Of a stretch of DNA of 64,000 nucleotides, positions 61,001 through 64,000 are shown piece by piece (position 1 is the first letter of the stretch; the number at the start of each line of letters is the position of its first letter). The position numbers and the translations under genes are program-made. The notes beneath the pieces are model-generated. The model saw nothing but the letters and a program-made list of their open reading frames with translations. It searched no databases and was not told the origin of the DNA. The DNA comes from Isoptericola cucumis (GTDB taxonomy: Bacteria; Actinomycetota; Actinomycetes; Actinomycetales; Cellulomonadaceae). The stretch lies in contig NZ_BMDG01000002.1 in assembly GCF_014635665.1 (NCBI RefSeq), positions 1-64,000 of the forward strand. The letters run 5' to 3'.

Positions 61001-62066
61001 GCCGGTGGACAACACCGCCTCGACGCTGCCGGTCCGGTTCGCGACGGCGGTGCGGGGCTCCGAGTCCGCCGTCCGGGTGGACGGCGGGCGGACGGGCGTC
61101 CTCGAGCTGTCGGTCCCGTGGGGCACCCGGTCGCTGACCGTCTCCGCCGACGGCCGTGAGCTCGGCTCCGTCGACGTCCCCGCGTTCGCCGGCTGCGTCA
61201 CCCCGTCCTGGCCGGCCGGGTCGGTCGACGTGGACGTGGCCACCCGGTGCGTGGACGACCGCGCCCAGGTGGTCGTGACGCTGCGCAACCGCGGCACGAC
61301 GGACTACCGGGCGAACCTGGCCCGCGACGGCGCCGGGTCCGCCGCCCTCCCGGCGGGCGGCGAGGCGGTGCTCCACCAGCAGGTCGGCGGGCTCGAGGCC
61401 CCGGCGGGCAGCGTGACCCTGCAGTTCGGCCGGGAGTTCGAGGGGCAGCGGCACGTGGCCGAGCGGGAGCTCGCACACGCCGCCGTGTCGTGCAGGGTCG
61501 TGGCCCCGCAGGCCCGGCTCGACCTCGGTGACGTCCAGGTCTCCGAGCGCTGGTGGCGGACGACGTCCACCCGGTCGGCGGCCGTCGTCCTCGACAACAG
61601 CGGCTCGAGCGTCCCCGTGGAGTTCACGGTGTCGGGCACCGGCGGCGACCGGACGACGACCGTGGACGCGCGCTCGACCCAGCGCCTCGACGTCGGCACC
61701 GTCGTCGGCCGCCGGGGCGCGTCGTACGACGTGAGCGCGGGCGGGTGGTCCACGACCCTGGCGGTGGAGCCGTTCACGGGCGCCGCCGCCGGCTGGTGCG
61801 CCCCGCGCGCCCGCTGGGGGCAGGACTACGCCGTCGGCGACGTCGCGTCACGCCGCGGCACGAACTACCGGTACGTCGGCTGGGAGCCGCGGGGCGAGGC
61901 CGCGCAGGGCGACGCGCCCGGCCGCTCGGGGCAGGGCAAGGGGCATGGCAAGGGTCAGGGCAAGGGGCAGGGCGACGCCAACGGGCACGACGGTGCGCGG
62001 GGGCAGGCCCGCGGGCACGACGGCCGCGGGCCGTGGGTCGCCCTCGGGCGCTGCGAGTACCGCTGA
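58044..62066 (+). CDS. ECF sigma factor fused to anti-sigma zinc-finger and large extracellular domain
   Basis: A single 1340-residue frame without internal stop. Residues 23-100: sigma region 2 (GALFERHAAAARSVARQYAR, DADDLVSEAFHRVL). Residues 124-193: region 4 (LPERWQAVLWYTEVEGRAP...LGLTPNGVSALAYRAREGL). Residues 201-245: zinc-binding anti-sigma domain with C201, H227-x3-C231-x2-C234, the same 26-residue spacing as in RsrA. Residues 248-422: Ala/Gly/Val-rich hydrophobic stretch, probably one or more membrane segments. Residues 500-590: a DUF11/CARDB-like module (PVAFTVTNTGGSDADGAYIEVALPEGL). Four or five further beta-rich modules follow, each bounded by Cys, then a GQGKGHGKGQGKGQG tail. GTG 58044 has GGCAGGAG eight bases upstream; GTG 58020 is in frame too. 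The sigma part would be cytoplasmic and the rest outside. Confidence 0.93.
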   Translation: MTDVYARPGDSARSDAELILEVRGGDLDAYGALFERHAAAARSVARQYARSAADADDLVSEAFHRVLDVLQHGGGPDATFRAYLLTVVRRLAADLAKGLQRTRPTDDEHTLDSGLDSVASTELPALASFERSVVRQAYEALPERWQAVLWYTEVEGRAPAEVAPILGLTPNGVSALAYRAREGLRVGYLQEHLTSAPSEGCRAVNPMLGSYVRGGLARREVAKVDAHVADCPECRALVLELSDVAHGMRAVVAPLIVGMAGMAVVGALPIGGALVGGLTWAGVTAVGTGAAGAGVVAGTSGSVAGAGVGAGTAGAVSTGVVTGGFAGTSTLGTGVIGAGGTGVAATGGAAAGGTAAASGAGVAAAAGATVASAGSAAAGTAGAAVAVTTGAAAMGGATVAATAGAIAVATVGVVTVLTAMNPPESTPTASEPTVVSVPGAPWQVPWEDADGDPRPADEPADDDPAVLPTSPANLGGGTLFAALADPAVLDVSAASTDALQPRTTQPVAFTVTNTGGSDADGAYIEVALPEGLDLVRPPSPAGAAAPTEPLGAGDLACTPTDDTQRVVRCELGSVPPGESRTRTVPVLARSGGSYAVAAHVWADDLARQSVALPPTTVLPYGAELTAQAGQVLSVANPGEAWVPVTVQNTGDLPAGPGWSALVTVPAGLHPVGADGELGCSPAQDGAWSCAPGAGAAPLGAGEARTARIQVVADGASPAGAADVAVQPALPGSTHVVAGSARLDVAEPWAGATTGGQGVQAWCVARGGVAEARSVVGATYVNRTAQTVRLRLDAAGDSRAADQVLAPGASATVRVPDGMRVPAGTATWTLSTTVAGQEYRTTVHAGSHGRAECYDPRWDVTARAETVNEGGTLAVRTTVTNDTAEPMQVGAAVAGRSADAVRLGAGETTTLTVPTGARTLDPGQVELRLYRWVADADGDAPEHGVVPTNAPKASYAGATLAPATAGAATLAGSCTPADGSSWHTVSVPVDNTASTLPVRFATAVRGSESAVRVDGGRTGVLELSVPWGTRSLTVSADGRELGSVDVPAFAGCVTPSWPAGSVDVDVATRCVDDRAQVVVTLRNRGTTDYRANLARDGAGSAALPAGGEAVLHQQVGGLEAPAGSVTLQFGREFEGQRHVAERELAHAAVSCRVVAPQARLDLGDVQVSERWWRTTSTRSAAVVLDNSGSSVPVEFTVSGTGGDRTTTVDARSTQRLDVGTVVGRRGASYDVSAGGWSTTLAVEPFTGAAAGWCAPRARWGQDYAVGDVASRRGTNYRYVGWEPRGEAAQGDAPGRSGQGKGHGKGQGKGQGDANGHDGARGQARGHDGRGPWVALGRCEYR

Positions 62067-62097
62067 CCGCGGCGGGCGCCGCCGACGGCGGGACCGG

Positions 62098-62733
62098 TCA
62101 GACGACGCCGTACAGGCGGTCGCCCGCGTCGCCCAGGCCGGGGACGATGTACTTGTTCTCGTCGAGCCGCTCGTCGACGGCGGCCACCACCAGCTGGACG
62201 TCGACGCGGTCGCCGAGCGCCTCCTGCACGACCTCGAGCCCCTCGGGGGCGGCCAGCAGGCACACCGCGGTGACGTCGCGGGCCCCGCGCTCGAGCACGT
62301 AGTCGATCGCCGCGACGAGCGTGGCGCCGGTGGCGAGCATCGGGTCGAGGAGGAAGACCTGGCGGTCGGACAGGTCGTCCGGCAGCCGGTTCGCGTACGT
62401 GATCGCCTCGTACGTCGTCTCGTCGCGCTGCAGGCCGAGGAAGCCGACCTCCGCCGTCGGCAGCAGCCGTGTCATGCCCTCGAGCATGCCGAGGCCGGCG
62501 CGCAGGATCGGGATGACGATGGGGCTCGGGTCGGAGAGGTTCACGCCCGTGGTCGTCGTGACCGGGGTGCGGATCTCCTTGGGCACGGTGCGCACGTGCC
62601 GCGTCGCCTCGTAGGCCAGGAGGGTGACGAGCTCGTCGACCAGCTGACGGAACGTCGCCGACGGGGTGGACTCGTCACGCAGGACGGTGAGCTTGTGGGC
62701 CACCAGGGGGTGGTCGGCGACGTGCAGGTGCAT
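62098..62733 (-). CDS. upp: uracil phosphoribosyltransferase
   Basis: The 211-residue enzyme makes UMP from uracil and PRPP in pyrimidine salvage. It has [24 protein letters not shown] and the PRPP loop [18 protein letters not shown], and ends in the uracil-binding [14 protein letters not shown]. Length is normal. The start is ATG 62733. It is divergent from tadA with a 12-bp-arm inverted repeat between. Confidence 0.97.
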   Translation of the reverse strand: MHLHVADHPLVAHKLTVLRDESTPSATFRQLVDELVTLLAYEATRHVRTVPKEIRTPVTTTTGVNLSDPSPIVIPILRAGLGMLEGMTRLLPTAEVGFLGLQRDETTYEAITYANRLPDDLSDRQVFLLDPMLATGATLVAAIDYVLERGARDVTAVCLLAAPEGLEVVQEALGDRVDVQLVVAAVDERLDENKYIVPGLGDAGDRLYGVV

Positions 62734-62752
62734 GCCCCCACGCTACCGGGAG

Positions 62753-62796
62753 TTGTCAGAGTCAGGACCGTCTATACGCTGTCGTGAGTCTGACAA
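62753..62796. repeat. long inverted repeat in the upp/tadA divergent promoter region
   Basis: TTGTCAGAGTCA (62753-62764) and TGAGTCTGACAA (62785-62796) are inverted copies with one mismatch, separated by 20 bases that include CTATACGCT (a -10-like element). It covers most of the 76-base divergent intergenic region and is a candidate operator. Confidence 0.6.
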
Positions 62797-62809
62797 GTCG
62801 GGAGGGGAC

Positions 62810-63352
62810 GTGGGCGACGACGGCGGCCGTACGGCGGCGCAGGGCCTCGCCCTGCCGTGGGCCGACGGCGCGTTCCCGCCGGCGACGGTGAGCGGGCGGC
62901 GCGCGGCGTGGGAGGCGCTCATGGGCCTGGCCCTGCACGAGGCGTCGCACGCCCTGGCCAGCGACGACGTCCCCGTGGGGGCGCTGGTCGTCGACGCCGA
63001 CGGGCGGCTCGTGGGACTGGGCCGCAACCGGCGGGAGGAGACGGGCGACCCGACGGCGCACGCCGAGGTGCTGGCGCTGCGGCAGGCGGCGGCGACGCGC
63101 GGCGAGTGGCGGCTGACCGGCTGCACCCTGGTCGTCACGCTCGAGCCGTGCGTGATGTGCGCCGGCGCGCTGCTCTCCGCGCGGGTGCGTCGCCTCGTCC
63201 TCGGCGCCTGGGACCCCAAGGCGGGCGCGACCGGGTCGGTCTGGGACCTCGTGCGCGACCAGCGGGCGAACCACGCCGTCGAGGTGGTCGGCGGGGTGCG
63301 CGAGGACGAGTGCGGCGCGATCCTGCGAGACTTCTTCGACACGCGGCGCTGA
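62810..63352 (+). CDS. tadA: tRNA-specific adenosine deaminase TadA
   Basis: The 180-residue zinc deaminase has the catalytic HAE (H84, E86 in DPTAHAEVLAL) and PCVMC (C114, C117 in TLEPCVMCAGAL) motifs. RVRRLVLGAWDPKAGATGSVWDL and the C-terminal VGGVREDECGAILRDFF are also present. It converts A34 to inosine in tRNA-Arg. GTG 62810 follows GGGAGGGGAC; an N-terminal extension of about 35 residues precedes the usual domain. Confidence 0.93.
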   Translation: MGDDGGRTAAQGLALPWADGAFPPATVSGRRAAWEALMGLALHEASHALASDDVPVGALVVDADGRLVGLGRNRREETGDPTAHAEVLALRQAAATRGEWRLTGCTLVVTLEPCVMCAGALLSARVRRLVLGAWDPKAGATGSVWDLVRDQRANHAVEVVGGVREDECGAILRDFFDTRR

Positions 63353-63432
63353 GCACCGGCCGCCGCCGGTCGCGACCTCGCTCCCGACCGCTCTCGACGA
63401 CGAGTCCGCACGACGACGGAGGTCTGCCCCGC

Positions 63433-64000
63433 ATGGACGACACGGCACGCACGGCTCCGACCGCCCCACCGGCCACCGGGCAGGGCCGGGCGCCGACGCT
63501 CGACGACTACGCCCGCCACAGCGCCTACTCCGACCCGGGCGGCCACGCGGCGCTGCTCGCCGCCGTCGACCCTGTCCCGGCCGCCATCGGTACGGCGGCG
63601 TGCACCGCCGTCGTGCACTACCGGGCGGGCCGACCGGTCCTCACCGACGAGCAGGGCGCCGACATCGACCGGCGCTGGCTCGCGTCGGTGCTCGACGCCG
63701 CGACCGACCGCTGCCCCGGCCCGCTCGACGCGGCCCGCGACCAGGCGCAGCAGGTGGCGGGCTGCTGCCGTGACCACACGCTGCTGTCGGTGGGCGTGCT
63801 GCGCGAGCACGGGATCCCGGCGCGCTCGCGGATCGGGTTCGCGGGCTACTTCGAACCGCCGTTCTTCCACGACCACGTGGTGGTGGAGCACTGGCAGGCC
63901 GCCGACCCCGCCGACCCCGCAAGCCCCGACCCGGACACCGGTGCCGCCGGGGGCCGGTGGGTGCGCTGGGACCCGGAGCTCACCGCCGACGGCCGGTGGG
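63433..64000 (+). CDS. transglutaminase-like domain protein (partial, runs off the window)
   Basis: The frame opens at ATG 63433 and is still open at 64000 (189 codons seen). A transglutaminase-like core is visible with Cys in GCCRDHTLLSVGVLREHGIPAR and the His region FFHDHVVVEHW. The N-terminus LDDYARHSAYSDPGGHAALL is typical of actinobacterial proteins of this type. Actual cross-linking activity is unlikely; many members are peptidase- or amidase-like. The C-terminus is missing. Confidence 0.8.
   Translation, partial: MDDTARTAPTAPPATGQGRAPTLDDYARHSAYSDPGGHAALLAAVDPVPAAIGTAACTAVVHYRAGRPVLTDEQGADIDRRWLASVLDAATDRCPGPLDAARDQAQQVAGCCRDHTLLSVGVLREHGIPARSRIGFAGYFEPPFFHDHVVVEHWQAADPADPASPDPDTGAAGGRWVRWDPELTADGRW

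Noticed and set aside
57855-61478. A very long open frame on the minus strand opposite the sigma fusion gene
   Set aside because: It is a mirror of strongly GC-biased codons on the other strand; its translation is low-complexity Arg/Gly/Ala/His-rich without domains, while the plus strand shows clear domains and a ribosome site.
58044-62066. The sigma/anti-sigma/ectodomain fusion as an artefact of two genes joined by an error
   Set aside because: Frame, codon bias and domain order are continuous, no ribosome site or start is visible at the domain borders, and fused ECF sigma factors are known. It cannot be excluded without read data but is not favoured.
62666-62810. Longer N-terminus for TadA starting inside upp
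   Set aside because: It would overlap upp and the inverted repeat; GTG 62810 has a good GGGAGGGGAC site and gives a normal protein.

Overview
The window comes from a high-GC actinobacterium, most likely a Cellulomonas-like member of the Micrococcales. This rests on strongly GC-biased third codon positions, many GTG starts, HspR/HAIR control of dnaK, ANTAR, DUF4235 and DUF1540 proteins, and a xylo-oligosaccharide-type ABC/GH3 locus. The genus is an inference, not a measured identity. At least thirteen adjacent gene pairs overlap by the typical ATGA/GTGA or TGATG junction, so operons can be read with some confidence.

Layout. 1-345: end of an rRNA operon (3' end of 23S, 5S, terminator). 0.5-4.6 kb: AGE-family sugar isomerase overlapping an Rrf2 regulator, a TauE/SafE exporter behind a promoter-embedded palindrome, a PAS-ANTAR protein and DUF4235. 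4.7-8.9 kb: TPP riboswitch and thiamine ABC transporter (thiB-thiP-thiQ). 8.9-16.7 kb: DesK/NarL-type two-component pair, DUF6069, a DHFR-like protein, pgi, DUF1269, a small unknown, cutC and DedA. 16.7-23.7 kb: divergent LacI regulator and ABC/GH3 locus with the same layout as the Streptomyces bxlR-bxlEFGA region. 23.7-27.7 kb: C4-dicarboxylate transporter, aspartate ammonia-lyase and an alpha/beta hydrolase, facing a TetR regulator. 28-33.7 kb: miscellaneous single genes (S4 protein, M19 dipeptidase, GNAT, PlsC, VOC, ferritin-like protein) and a small 3'-end duplication array.

33.7-39.9 kb: a TctCBA tricarboxylate transporter plus universal stress protein, divergent from a CitA/CitB-type two-component system. 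39.9-44 kb: anchored unknown protein, GNAT, DUF6226, SDR and histidine phosphatase. 44-50.5 kb: an operon of atypical aldehyde dehydrogenase, acyl-CoA ligase and GMC oxidoreductase, divergent from a PucR/CdaR-like regulator, with a perfect inverted repeat between them. This looks like an alcohol to aldehyde to acid to acyl-CoA oxidation route. 51.3-56.5 kb: a protein with four cold-shock domains, then the dnaK-grpE-dnaJ-hspR operon with two HAIR operators and a large hairpin between grpE and dnaJ. 56.6-57.8 kb: a DUF1540 protein behind an IdeR/DtxR-like box, and a degenerate GGDEF protein.

The most unusual gene is at 58044-62066. One 1340-residue polypeptide joins an ECF-type sigma factor (regions 2 and 4), a zinc-binding anti-sigma domain (C201, H227-x3-C231-x2-C234), a long Ala/Gly-rich hydrophobic stretch and about 900 residues of repeated beta-rich, probably extracellular modules. 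It is followed by upp and tadA, which flank an inverted repeat, and by a transglutaminase-like gene cut by the window end. No tRNA genes, insertion sequences or CRISPR arrays were seen.
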